NCBI GenBank assembly: GCA_964035795.1 | Contig: OZ038323.1 | Location: 124,001-188,000, forward strand | Direction: 5' to 3' | Source: Pterobdella sp. o SKG-2022 | Lineage: Eukaryota > Annelida > Clitellata > Hirudinida > Piscicolidae | DNA length: 64,000 nt | Shown: positions 10,160 through 23,500 of the stretch, piece after piece | Position numbering within the stretch: position 1 is the stretch's first letter | Layout: each line of letters starts with the position of its first letter | Made by a program: the position numbers and the translations under genes | Notes under the pieces: generated by a model | The model's input: the letters and a program-made list of their open reading frames with translations, nothing else | Databases searched by the model: none | Told to the model about the DNA's origin: nothing

Positions 10160-13100
10160 AAGTTGGGGTTTAGAGACTTCTAATATTATTGGTAATGAAA
10201 ATGATCATACAGCAATGTATGGTAATATGTTGGCTTGTGAAGGAAAAAGTGTTAATAATGATGTTGGGGATGCAAAAAATATGAATATATATAAAATAAG
10301 TTATGAAAGAAGTATCGAGAGAGCTGACAATAGCGGAAAAAAGACCGACGATTTTAAGCAATATAAATCAAAAAGATAAAAAATAAAGAAAAAAACAGTC
10401 ACTAGATCTTATGATAATGAAAACATTTCCCGCATCGTCCTTCCCGCGGTCGAACAAGGGACGCGCCCCTCAGTGAGTGACCAGGCTGATAGCGAAAAAA
10501 TACAGGTAGGGGTGAAGAAAATGTAATAAATAACGTTAATCTAAGTGGTAATATAAAAGATCATACTGAAAGTAGTTATAATGAAATCTTTTTATTGAAA
10601 GAAGAAATAATAGAGGAATTAACCATTGTTAAAAATATTCATATAGCCGATAGAGAACCTCTAATGAAAATCAACCAAACCAATAAATTTAGGAAGCTAT
10701 TTATCATAGGAAATGAAACCCTGAAACAAATGTGCGAAGTTTTAAACCCTGATTTAACCGAATTGAATCAACTTATATACTGGACCTCTAAAATACTTCA
10801 ACATAAATGTGGAATTAAATCTAGAATAAGAAAAATGATCAAAACCTAGATGGCAAATGAAAATCGAAAATGAAATTGGAAATTTAAGAAAAGAAATATC
10901 TATTTTTGATGAACTACAGAATGGAAAACTATTAAAACCAAAAAAAATTATCAAAAAGTACCACCTAAAGGAACATCAAATCTTCACTATCAAAGAAGAG
11001 TTAAAACAAAATTTACAATGTAAAGCTCAAAGACTGCGTCGTTTCATTATAGACAGAACAAAATATTTGAAACTGATGCACAAAATTCTATCGCGAAATT
11101 GGAAAAAATATTGTACGTGTAGATAAAATACCACCAGAAAACCAAGTCAAAGAATTTTGGAAAAATACTTGAAGCAATGAAAAAAATCATAAAGAAAATG
11201 CAAGATGGATTAATGACTTCAAAGATACTAACAGTAATATCTCTGAACAGAGCTGGAATGAAATAAGCTTAGATGATCTCATGAAGACATTAAATAAATC
11301 CCATAAGTGGAAATCTCCTAGAATAGACCAAGTTCCTAATTTCTCGTTAAATATCTTACATTCAATACATTTCAAACTGGCTTCGAATTTTAACGAAATT
11401 TTGAACAAACCGTACTTAACGCCAGATTGGCTTTGCCAAGGTCCTACATACTTACTTGCCAAAACAAATGATACTGACCATCCAAAAAACTATCGTCCAA
11501 TTACGTGTCTTTCAACAACATACAAGCTTTTAACTTCGACACTATCATAAAGAACCTACAAACACATGGAAGAACATAACCTTTTCCCGATTGAACAAAA
11601 AGGATGCAGAAAAGGGTCTTATGGTTGTAAAGACCAACTTCTCATAAATAAAATGGTTTTAGAGAATATAAAAGCAAAGCATAGTAACTCGAGCACAGTA
11701 TGGATTGATTATAAAAAAGCGTTTGACAGCATGTCTCATACATGGATAATAAATTGTCTTGAAATATTCAAATTATCACCCATTTTCATCAACTTCTTCA
11801 AAACTACAATAAAATTACGGAATACAAACCTTTTTCTTCCTCACTCTAATGGCATCTTTTCTTTCTTTGGTTTAAAAATAAAATGCGGTATCTTTCAGGG
11901 CGATTCTTTATCTCCAGTTCTTTTTTCTATGGCACTCATACCTTTATCAAAACTCTTGAACGAAACCAGGTATGGTTATAAGATAAGAGGAAAAAATATA
12001 AACCATCTGTTCTATATAGATGACCTAAAAATTTATGCTTCAAGTGATGGAGAGTTAGAAGGAATGCTAAAAACCGTCAAGAAGTTCAGTGACGATATCG
12101 GTATGGAATTTGGTCTCAATAAATGTGCTAAAGCTTCGTTCAAAAAAGGAAAACTATCTTATACTTCTGGAATAAAACTCAGTGATGGAACTATTATTAG
12201 AGAGTTAGAGCAAGAAGAAGTATATAAATATCTCGGAGTAAACGAAGGAAGTGAAATAAAACACGCAATTATGAAAGAGAAACTAAGAAAGGAATGTATC
12301 AGAAGAGTAAGAATCATTATGAAGACAGAATTGAATACAAAAAATCGAATAATCGCAATAAATACAATAGCAGTACCCGTAATATCTTATAGTTTTAACA
12401 TAATTACTTGGAATTTAAATGAAATAAAAAGAATAGACACTAAAATTAGTAAGCAATTAACTTGTCACAGAATGCATCATCCAAAATCAAATATAGACCG
12501 TTTATATTTGCAAGGTAACAATGGAGGAAGAAGGTTAATTCACTTGGAAACTTTTTATAAATCATCAACAATAGGACTTTTTCATTACTTAAGCAATACT
12601 GAAGACAGGAAGCTCAAGCTAGTTCATCTCTATGAAAGTTCAAAAAAACTTCACTCAATAGTTAAAGAAGCCAATAAATTCTCTCGGAAACTTTACCTAA
12701 ACCTTGTGGACTATAATAATGCACTAAAACCGATAGAGTTCTCAAAAAGATTAAAAAAAATTGCAAAACATGAAAGTATGAAAAGGCTCGAAATAAGCTG
12801 GCAAGAAAAACCTCTGCATGGAAAGTTTGCAACAAGATGTAAAAATGATGATGTTGATACTAAAGCAACTCACCAGTGGCTCACCAGCTCTGGATTGAAG
12901 GCGGAGACCGAAGGATTTATATTTGCGGCTCAAGACCAAAGCCTTGTCACCAAGAACTTTCAGGCAAATATAATCCGAAACGGAACAGACTCCAAATTTA
13001 GGTTCTATGGTGAGAAAGTAGAAACTATTGACCACCTTATTTCCGGATGCTCTGTTCTCACACCTTGAGAATACAAAAGAAGACAAGATAGGGTAGGTAA

Positions 13101-13630
13101 TATCTCGACTAAAGAATCTGTAACCACTTCAAAGTGAGTACAAGAAAAAATTGGTATGAACATCATCCGGAGCGAGTTACTGATGATCCAAATTTCAGCA
13201 TTCTTTGGGACTTCCCAATCCAGACTGACCGAACAATACAAGTCAACCGACCAGACATTGTCGTAAAGGATTTGCTAGACAATGTCTGTTATCTAATTGA
13301 CATGAGCGTGCCATAAGATAAAAATGTGTCACCCAAAACATTTGAAAAGCTCTCCAAGTATAAAGACTTGGAGATTGAAATTGGCAAAATGTGGCACCTC
13401 AGAGCTAGAACTATCCCAGTTATAAGAGGTGCACTGGGCCTGGTAAAGAAAGGAACCAAAGAATTTCTCGATAAAATACCCGGCAATCCTTCTCTTCAAA
13501 AAAGCCATGAGATAGTTCTAAGCGGCACAGCCCATGTCCTCAGAAAAGTCCCATCAATATAACTTCCAATTTCACTCATCTGAGGTCACTGGTAGTAACC
13601 TGATGTTTGATCTTATAACTAGATTTCAAA
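10160..13630 (+). mobile_element. R2/NeSL-like LINE with restriction-like endonuclease, near full length
   Basis: This is a single-ORF non-LTR retrotransposon broken by a few stops and frameshifts. The N-terminal region includes IVLPAVEQGTRPSVSDQAD at about 10435-10490, and then LTELNQLIYWTSKILQHKCG. A basic linker follows at 10857-11126. The reverse transcriptase runs 11281-12450. The C-terminal endonuclease reads NWYEHHPERVTDDP, VNRPDIVVKD, YLIDMSVP and KLSKYKDLEIEIGKMW, the RPD...D...K pattern of the PD-(D/E)XK domain that follows the reverse transcriptase in this group. The zinc-knuckle region keeps HL and GC (ETIDHLISGC) but has Phe and Tyr where two cysteines are expected. The 3' UTR carries GATGTTTGATCT and an AATAATAAT tail. 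A named clade cannot be assigned without a tree. Confidence 0.85.
11566..13068 (+). CDS. reverse transcriptase segment of the R2/NeSL-like LINE, 500-codon open frame
   Basis: This is the longest open frame in the window. It shows EQKGCRKGSYGCKDQ, then VWIDYKKAFDS (motif A, first catalytic Asp, about residue 50), CGIFQGDSLSPVLF (motif B, about residue 112), and LFYIDDLKIYA (motif C, two Asp, about residue 148). NKCAKASFKKG, a conserved YKYLGVNEG thumb motif, PLHGKFATR and LKAETEGFIFAAQDQSL follow. The first methionine is internal to the original polyprotein: upstream sequence at 11281-11550 is in the same frame, with one TAA between. A TGA after SVLTP stops it before the endonuclease. The catalytic residues survive, but the separate nuclease frame would prevent autonomous integration. 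Confidence 0.85.
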   Translation: MEEHNLFPIEQKGCRKGSYGCKDQLLINKMVLENIKAKHSNSSTVWIDYKKAFDSMSHTWIINCLEIFKLSPIFINFFKTTIKLRNTNLFLPHSNGIFSFFGLKIKCGIFQGDSLSPVLFSMALIPLSKLLNETRYGYKIRGKNINHLFYIDDLKIYASSDGELEGMLKTVKKFSDDIGMEFGLNKCAKASFKKGKLSYTSGIKLSDGTIIRELEQEEVYKYLGVNEGSEIKHAIMKEKLRKECIRRVRIIMKTELNTKNRIIAINTIAVPVISYSFNIITWNLNEIKRIDTKISKQLTCHRMHHPKSNIDRLYLQGNNGGRRLIHLETFYKSSTIGLFHYLSNTEDRKLKLVHLYESSKKLHSIVKEANKFSRKLYLNLVDYNNALKPIEFSKRLKKIAKHESMKRLEISWQEKPLHGKFATRCKNDDVDTKATHQWLTSSGLKAETEGFIFAAQDQSLVTKNFQANIIRNGTDSKFRFYGEKVETIDHLISGCSVLTP

Positions 13631-13639
13631 AGAAAGAAC

Positions 13640-14010
<371 letters not shown>

Positions 14011-14432
14011 TAATAATGAAAATCTCTCTCTGGCTTAACTTCGCGAAAAAAGAATTGTTAAGTTGTATTTTTTTAGATGCAATAAAACTGACAGGCATTT
14101 CGCGCTCACGCAAAAAGTATTGAATAGCATGAGGCAAGTTGATGAACCAATTATAGAACTCCAAAAAAATTGTGAAAGTACTGAAGTAATCATTTTTTTT
14201 ACATATTGGAAGTTGATAACGAAAAAATTAGTATTTTAATGAATTAAGAAATTAAAATTCTTCCTACCAAAAGTGAATATTTAAACGATAACAATTTTTG
14301 GAGTTTAATTTTTTGGAGGAAGCTTTTTGTGAGATGGGCATAAATTATGAAGAGAGGGATAAATTATTGTTTGGTGGCATGTCAAGTTTTTATAATTTTT
14401 AGAATCGGATCAAAATTTGAATAAAACGTAAC
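14011..14432. other. intron sequence between the array and the LINE; short repeat at 14091-14130
   Basis: This is the start of the 9.4-kb intron that follows the last array exon in gene direction. Positions 14091-14130 match 7290-7330 directly. Nothing else is recognised, apart from AT-rich sequence. Confidence 0.5.
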
Positions 14433-14561
14433 CTTCACAAGTGAATTTGTCCTTGTTTTTGTATCCTTCATGGCAAACGCATTCGTAAGACCCATTAATG
14501 TTAGAACATTTCGAAATAGTTGTGAGGCATCCGTGTGAATCTCTCAAACATTCGTTGATGT
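14433..14561 (-). CDS. array copy 1, the diverged 3'-most EGF exon
   Basis: This copy differs from the array consensus at four residues: NING for NTNG, CHEGY for CNEGY, YKNKD for YENKD, and KFTC for KLTC. Its donor is GTTACG. The last two changes make it more like the single exons at 43702 and 47417. It keeps all six cysteines. As the edge unit it has escaped homogenisation with the rest. Confidence 0.85.
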
Positions 14562-17500
14562 CTGAAAAAGATAAAAAATAGAATGTAGTTGAATAGCGAG
14601 TGGAAAAATATAGTAAAAAAATGGAACATAAAATGGTAAGTGATCGTAGGTTGGATTGAGATGGTGTTATTTTGGTATAGATTGGTGTGTCTGTGGGTGG
14701 GCGACAGTTTTCGATGCAAGTTAAAACGCATTTTTTTTATTCATATATATCTGAAATTGCTCCTAAGTTTAGATCCATTTTCATTTCGTGTATTTGAACA
14801 CATGTTTCAATGAATTTTAATACAATTTTAACCAATTGATTGAGAAATCATCGAGATGTAACCTTCACAAGTTAATTTGTCCTTGTTTTCGTATCCTTCA
14901 TTGCATACGCATTCGTAAGACCCATTAGTGTTAGAACATTTCGAAATAGTTGTGAGGCATCCGTGTGAATCTCTCAAACATTCGTTGATGTCTGAAAAAT
15001 ATTTAAAATAGAATGTAGTTGAATAGCGAGTGGAAAAATATAGTAAAAAAATGCAACATAAAATGGTAAGTGATCGTAGGTTGGATTAATATGGTGTTAT
15101 TTTGGTATAGGTTGGTGTGTCTGTGGGTGGGCGACAGTTCTCGATGCAAGTTAAAACGCATTTTTTTTATTCATATATATCTGAAATTGCTCCTAAGTTT
15201 AGATCCATTTTCATTTCGTGTATTTGAACACATGTTTCAATGAATTTTATTACAATTTTAACCAATTGATTGAGACATCATCGAGATGTAACCTTCACAA
15301 GTTAATTTGTCCTTGTTTTCGTATCCTTCATTGCATACGCATTCGTAAGACCCATTAGTGTTAGAACATTTCGAAATAGTTGTGAGGCATCCGTGTGAAT
15401 CTCTCAAACATTCGTTGATGTCTGAAAAATATATAAAATAGAATATTGTTTATTAGCGAGTGGGTAAAAAGAAAATGGAAAATTGCTAGATAAAAGGGTA
15501 AGTGATCGTAGGTTGGATTAAGATGGTGTTTTTTTGGTATAGGTTGGTGTGTCTGTGGGTGGGCGACAGTTCTCGATGCATGTTAAAACGCATTTTTTTA
15601 TTTATATATATCTGAAATTGCTCCTAAGTTTAGATCCATTTTCATTTCGTGTATTTGAACACATGTTTCAATGAATTTTATTACAATTTCAACCAATTGA
15701 TTGAGAAATCATCGAGATGTAACCTTCACAAGTTAATTTGTCCTTGTTTTCGTATCCTTCATTGCATACGCATTCGTAAGACCCATTAGTGTTAGAACAT
15801 TTCGAAATAGTTGTGAGGCATCCGTGTGAATCTCTCAAACATTCGTTGATGTCTGAAAAATATTTAAAATAGAATGTAGTTGAATAGCGAGTGGAAAAAT
15901 ATAGTATAAAAATGCAACATAAAATGGTAAGTGATCGTAGGTTGGATTAAGATGGTTTTATTTTGGTATAGGTTGGTGTGTCTGTGGGTGGGCGACAGTT
16001 CTCGATGCATGTTAAAACGCATTTTTTTTATTCATATATATCTGAAAATGCTCCTAAGTTTAGATCCATTTTCATTTCGTGTATTTGAACACATGTTTCA
16101 ATGAATTTTCTTACAATTTTAACCAATTGATTGAGAAATCATCGAGATGTAACCTTCACAAGTTAATTTGTCCTTGTTTTCGTATCCTTCATTGCATACG
16201 CATTCGTAAGACCCATTAGTGTTAGAACATTTCGAAATAGTTGTGAGGCATCCGTGTGAATCTATCAAACATTCGTTGATGTCTGAAAAATATTTAAAAT
16301 AGAATGTAGTTGAATAGCGAGTGGAAAAATATAGTAAAAAAATGCAACATAAAATGGTAAGTGATCGTAGGTTGGATTAAGATGGTGTTATTTTGGTATA
16401 GGTTGGTGTGTCTGTGGGTGGGCGACAGTTCTCGATGCATGTTAAAACGCATTTTTTTTATTCATATATATCTGAAATTGCTCCTAAGTTTAGATCCATT
16501 TTCATTTCGTGTATTTGAACACATGTTTCAATGAATTTTATTACAATTTTAACCAATTGATTGAGAAATCATCGAGATGTAACCTTCACAAGTTAATTTG
16601 TCCTTGTTTTCGTATCCTTCATTGCATACGCATTCGTAAGACCCATTAGTGTTAGAACATTTCGAAATAGTTGTGAGGCATCCGTGTGAATCTCTCAAAC
16701 ATTCGTTGATGTCTGAAAAATATATAAAATAGAATATTGTTTATTAGCGAGTGGGTAAAAAGAAAATGGAAAATTGCTAGATAAAAGGGTAAGTGATCGT
16801 AGGTTGGATTAAGATGGTGTTTTTTTGGTATAGGTTGGTGTGTCTGTGGGTGGGCGACAGTTCTCGATGCATGTTAAAACGCATTTTTTTTATTCATATA
16901 TATCTGAAATTGCTCCTAAGTTTAGATCCATTTTCATTTCGTGTATTTGAAAACATGTTTCAATGAATTTTATTACAATTTTAACCAATTGATTGAGACA
17001 TCATCGAGATGTAACCTTCACAAGTTAATTTGTCCTTGTTTTCGTATCCTTCATTGCATACGCATTCGTAAGACCCATTAGTGTTAGAACATTTCGAAAT
17101 AGTTGTGAGGCATCCGTGTGAATCTCTCAAACATTCGTTGATGTCTGAAAAATATATAAAATAGAATATTGTTTATTAGCGAGTGGGTAAAAAGAAAATG
17201 GAAAATTGCTAGATAAAAGGGTAAGTGATCGTAGGTTGGATTAAGATGGTGTTTTTTTGGTATAGGTTGGTGTGTCTGTGGGTGGGCGACAGTTCTCGAT
17301 GCATGTTAAAACGCATTTTTTTATTTATATATATCTGAAATTGCTCCTAAGTTTAGATCCATTTTCATTTCGTGTATTTGAACACATGTTTCAATGAATT
17401 TTATTACAATTTCAACCAATTGATTGAGAAATCATCGAGATGTAACCTTCACAAGTTAATTTGTCCTTGTTTTCGTATCCTTCATTGCATACGCATTCGT

Positions 17501-20500
17501 AAGACCCATTAGTGTTAGAACATTTCGAAATAGTTGTGAGGCATCCGTGTGAATCTCTCAAACATTCGTTGATGTCTGAAAAATATTTAAAATAGAATGT
17601 AGTTGAATAGCGAGTGGAAAAATATAGTATAAAAATGCAACATAAAATGGTAAGTGATCGTAGGTTGGATTAAGATGGTTTTATTTTGGTATAGGTTGGT
17701 GTGTCTGTGGGTGGGCGACAGTTCTCGATGCATGTTAAAACGCATTTTTTTTATTCATATATATCTGAAAATGCTCCTAAGTTTAGATCCATTTTCATTT
17801 CGTGTATTTGAACACATGTTTCAATGAATTTTCTTACAATTTTAACCAATTGATTGAGAAATCATCGAGATGTAACCTTCACAAGTTAATTTGTCCTTGT
17901 TTTCGTATCCTTCATTGCATACGCATTCGTAAGACCCATTAGTGTTAGAACATTTCGAAATAGTTGTGAGGCATCCGTGTGAATCTATCAAACATTCGTT
18001 GATGTCTGAAAAATATTTAAAATAGAATGTAGTTGAATAGCGAGTGGAAAAATATAGTAAAAAAATGCAACATAAAATGGTAAGTGATCGTAGGTTGGAT
18101 TAAGATGGTGTTATTTTGGTATAGGTTGGTGTGTCTGTGGGTGGGCGACAGTTCTCGATGCATGTTAAAACGCATTTTTTTTATTCATATATATCTGAAA
18201 TTGCTCCTAAGTTTAGATCCATTTTCATTTCGTGTATTTGAACACATGTTTCAATGAATTTTATTACAATTTTAACCAATTGATTGAGAAATCATCGAGA
18301 TGTAACCTTCACAAGTTAATTTGTCCTTGTTTTCGTATCCTTCATTGCATACGCATTCGTAAGACCCATTAGTGTTAGAACATTTCGAAATAGTTGTGAG
18401 GCATCCGTGTGAATCTCTCAAACATTCGTTGATGTCTGAAAAATATATAAAATAGAATATTGTTTATTAGCGAGTGGGTAAAAAGAAAATGGAAAATTGC
18501 TAGATAAAAGGGTAAGTGATCGTAGGTTGGATTAAGATGGTGTTTTTTTGGTATAGGTTGGTGTGTCTGTGGGTGGGCGACAGTTCTCGATGCATGTTAA
18601 AACGCATTTTTTTTATTCATATATATCTGAAATTGCTCCTAAGTTTAGATCCATTTTCATTTCGTGTATTTGAAAACATGTTTCAATGAATTTTATTACA
18701 ATTTTAACCAATTGATTGAGACATCATCGAGATGTAACCTTCACAAGTTAATTTGTCCTTGTTTTCGTATCCTTCATTGCATACGCATTCGTAAGACCCA
18801 TTAGTGTTAGAACATTTCGAAATAGTTGTGAGGCATCCGTGTGAATCTCTCAAACATTCGTTGATGTCTGAAAAATATTTAAAATAGAATGTAGTTGAAT
18901 AGCGAGTGGAAAAATATAGTAAAAAAATGCAACATAAAATGGTAAGTGATCGTAGGTTGGATTAAGATGGTGTTATTTTGGTATAGGTTGGTGTGTCTGT
19001 GGGTGGGCGACAGTTCTCGATGCATGTTAAAACGCATTTTTTTTATTCATATATATCTGAAATTGCTCCTAAGTTTAGATCCATTTTCATTTCGTGTATT
19101 CGAACACATGTTTCAATGAATTTTATTACAATTTTAACCAATTGATTGAGAAATCATCGAGATGTAACCTTCACAAGTTAATTTGTCCTTGTTTTCGTAT
19201 CCTTCATTGCATACGCATTCGTAAGACCCATTAGTGTTAGAACATTTCGAAATAGTTGTGAGGCATCCGTGTGAATCTCTCAAACATTCGTTGATGTCTG
19301 AAAAATATTTAAAATAGAATGTAGTTGAATAGCGAGTGGAAAAATATAGTAAAAAAATGCAACATAAAATGGTAAGTGATCGTAGGTTGGATTAAGATGG
19401 TGTTATTTTGGTATAGGTTGGTGTGTCTGTGGGTGGGCGACAGTTCTCGATGCATGTTAAAACGCATTTTTTTTATTCATATATATCTGAAATTGCTCCT
19501 AAGTTTAGATCCATTTTCATTTCGTGTATTTGAACACATGTTTCAATGAATTTTATTACAATTTTAACCAATTGATTGAGAAATCATCGAGATGTAACCT
19601 TCACAAGTTAATTTGTCCTTGTTTTCGTATCCTTCATTGCATACGCATTCGTAAGACCCATTAGTGTTAGAACATTTCGAAATAGTTGTGAGGCATCCGT
19701 GTGAATCTCTCAAACATTCGTTGATGTCTGAAAAATATATAAAATAGAATATTGTTTATTAGCGAGTGGGTAAAAAGAAAATGGAAAATTGCTAGATAAA
19801 AGGGTAAGTGATCGTAGGTTGGATTAAGATGGTGTTTTTTTGGTATAGGTTGGTGTGTCTGTGGGTGGGCGACAGTTCTCGATGCATGTTAAAACGCATT
19901 TTTTTTATTCATATATATCTGAAATTGCTCCTAAGTTTAGATCCATTTTCATTTCGTGTATTTGAAAACATGTTTCAATGAATTTTATTACAATTTTAAC
20001 CAATTGATTGAGACATCATCGAGATGTAACCTTCACAAGTTAATTTGTCCTTGTTTTCGTATCCTTCATTGCATACGCATTCGTAAGACCCATTAGTGTT
20101 AGAACATTTCGAAATAGTTGTGAGGCATCCGTGTGAATCTCTCAAACATTCGTTGATGTCTGAAAAATATTTAAAATAGAATGTAGTTGAATAGCGAGTG
20201 GAAAAATATAGTAAAAAAATGCAACATAAAATGGTAAGTGATCGTAGGTTGGATTAAGATGGTGTTATTTTGGTATAGGTTGGTGTGTCTGTGGGTGGGC
20301 GACAGTTCTCGATGCATGTTAAAACGCATTTTTTTTATTCATATATATCTGAAATTGCTCCTAAGTTTAGATCCATTTTCATTTCGTGTATTCGAACACA
20401 TGTTTCAATGAATTTTATTACAATTTTAACCAATTGATTGAGAAATCATCGAGATGTAACCTTCACAAGTTAATTTGTCCTTGTTTTCGTATCCTTCATT

Positions 20501-23500
20501 GCATACGCATTCGTAAGACCCATTAGTGTTAGAACATTTCGAAATAGTTGTGAGGCATCCGTGTGAATCTCTCAAACATTCGTTGATGTCTGAAAAATAT
20601 TTAAAATAGAATGTAGTTGAATAGCGAGTGGAAAAATATAGTAAAAAAATGCAACATAAAATGGTAAGTGATCGTAGGTTGGATTAAGATGGTGTTATTT
20701 TGGTATAGGTTGGTGTGTCTGTGGGTGGGCGACAGTTCTCGATGCATGTTAAAACGCATTTTTTTTATTCATATATATCTCAAATTGCTCCTAAGTTTAG
20801 ATCCATTTTCATTTCGTGTATTCGAACACATGTTTCAATGAATTTTATTACAATTTTAACCAATTGATTGAGAAATCATCGAGATGTAACCTTCACAAGT
20901 TAATTTGTCCTTGTTTTCGTATCCTTCATTGCATACGCATTCGTAAGACCCATTAGTGTTAGAACATTTCGAAATAGTTGTGAGGCATCCGTGTGAATCT
21001 CTCAAACATTCGTTGATGTCTGAAAAATATTTAAAATAGAATGTAGTTGAATAGCGAGTGGAAAAATATAGTAAAAAAATGCAACATAAAATGGTAAGTG
21101 ATCGTAGGTTGGATTAAGATGGTGTTATTTTGGTATAGGTTGGTGTGTCTGTGGGTGGGCGACAGTTCTCGATGCATGTTAAAACGCATTTTTTTTATTC
21201 ATATATATCTCAAATTGCTCCTAAGTTTAGATCCATTTTCATTTCGTGTATTCGAACACATGTTTCAATGAATTTTATTACAATTTTAACCAAATGATTG
21301 AGAAATCATCGAGATGTAACCTTCACAAGTTAATTTGTCCTTGTTTTCGTATCCTTCATTGCATACGCATTCGTAAGACCCATTAGTGTTAGAACATTTC
21401 GAAATAGTTGTGAGGCATCCGTGTGAATCTCTCAAACATTCGTTGATGTCTGAAAAATATTTAAAATAGAATGTAGTTGAATAGCGAGTGGAAAAATATA
21501 GTAAAAAAATGCAACATAAAATGGTAAGTGATCGTAGGTTGGATTAAGATAGTGTTATTTTGGGATAGGTTGGTGTGTCTGTGGGTGGGCGACAGTTCTC
21601 GATGCATGTTTAAACGCATTTTTTTTATTCATTTATATCTGAAATTGCTCCTAAGTTTAGATCCATTTTCATTTCGTGTATTCGAACACATGTTTCAATG
21701 AATTTTATTACAATTTTAACCAATTGATTGAGAAATCATCGAGATGTAACCTTCACAAGTTAATTTGTCCTTGTTTTCGTATCCTTCATTGCATACGCAT
21801 TCGTAAGACCCATTAGTGTTAGAACATTTCGAAATAGTTGTGAGGCATCCGTGTGAATCTCTCAAACATTCGTTGATGTCTGAAAAATATTTAAAATAGA
21901 ATGTAGTTGAATAGCGAGTGGAAAAATATAGTAAAAAAATGCAACATAAAATGGTAAGTGATCGTAGGTTGGATTAAGATAGTGTTATTTTGGGATAGGT
22001 TGGTGTGTCTGTGGGTGGGCGACAGTTCTCGATGCATGTTTAAACGCATTTTTTTTATTCATTTATATCTGAAATTGCTCCTAAGTTTAGATCCATTTTC
22101 ATTTCGTGTATTCGAACACATGTTTCAATGAATTTTATTACAATTTTAACCAATTGATTGAGAAATCATCGAGATGTAACCTTCACAAGTTAATTTGTCC
22201 TTGTTTTCGTATCCTTCATTGCATACGCATTCGTAAGACCCATTAGTGTTAGAACATTTCGAAATAGTTGTAAGGCATCCGTGTGAATCTCTCAAACATT
22301 CGTTGATGTCTGAAAAATATTTAAAATAGAATGTAGTTGAATAGCGAGTGGAAAAATATAGTAAAAAAATGCAACATAAAATGGTAAGTGATCGTAGGTT
22401 GGATTAAGATGGTGTTATTTTGGTATAGGTTGGTGTGTCTGTGGGTGGGCGACAGTTCTCGATGCATGTTAAAACGCATTTTTTTTATTCATATATATCT
22501 CAAATTGCTCCTAAGTTTAGATCCATTTTCATTTCGTGTATTCGAACACATGTTTCAATGAATTTTATTACAATTTTAACCAATTGATTGAGAAATCATC
22601 GAGATGTAACCTTCACAAGTTAATTTGTCCTTGTTTTCGTATCCTTCATTGCATACGCATTCGTAAGACCCATTAGTGTTAGAACATTTCGAAATAGTTG
22701 TGAGGCATCCGTGTGAATCTCTCAAACATTCGTTGATGTCTGAAAAATATTTAAAATAGAATGTAGTTGAATAGCGAGTGGAAAAATATAGTAAAAAAAT
22801 GCAACATAAAATGGTAAGTGATCGTAGGTTGGATTAAGATGGTGTTATTTTGGTATAGGTTGGTGTGTCTGTGGGTGGGCGACAGTTCTCGATGCATGTT
22901 AAAACGCATTTTTTTTATTCATATATATCTCAAATTGCTCCTAAGTTTAGATCCATTTTCATTTCGTGTATTCGAACACATGTTTCAATGAATTTTATTA
23001 CAATTTTAACCAATTGATTGAGAAATCATCGAGATGTAACCTTCACAAGTTAATTTGTCCTTGTTTTCGTATCCTTCATTGCATACGCATTCGTAAGACC
23101 CATTAGTGTTAGAACATTTCGAAATAGTTGTGAGGCATCCGTGTGAATCTCTCAAACATTCGTTGATGTCTGAAAAATATTTAAAATAGAATGTAGTTGA
23201 ATAGCGAGTGGAAAAATATAGTAAAAAAATGCAACATAAAATGGTAAGTGATCGTAGGTTGGATTAAGATGGTGTTATTTTGGTATAGGTTGGTGTGTCT
23301 GTGGGTGGGCGACAGTTCTCGATGCATGTTAAAACGCATTTTTTTTATTCATATATATCTCAAATTGCTCCTAAGTTTAGATCCATTTTCATTTCGTGTA
23401 TTCGAACACATGTTTCAATGAATTTTATTACAATTTTAACCAAATGATTGAGAAATCATCGAGATGTAACCTTCACAAGTTAATTTGTCCTTGTTTTCGT

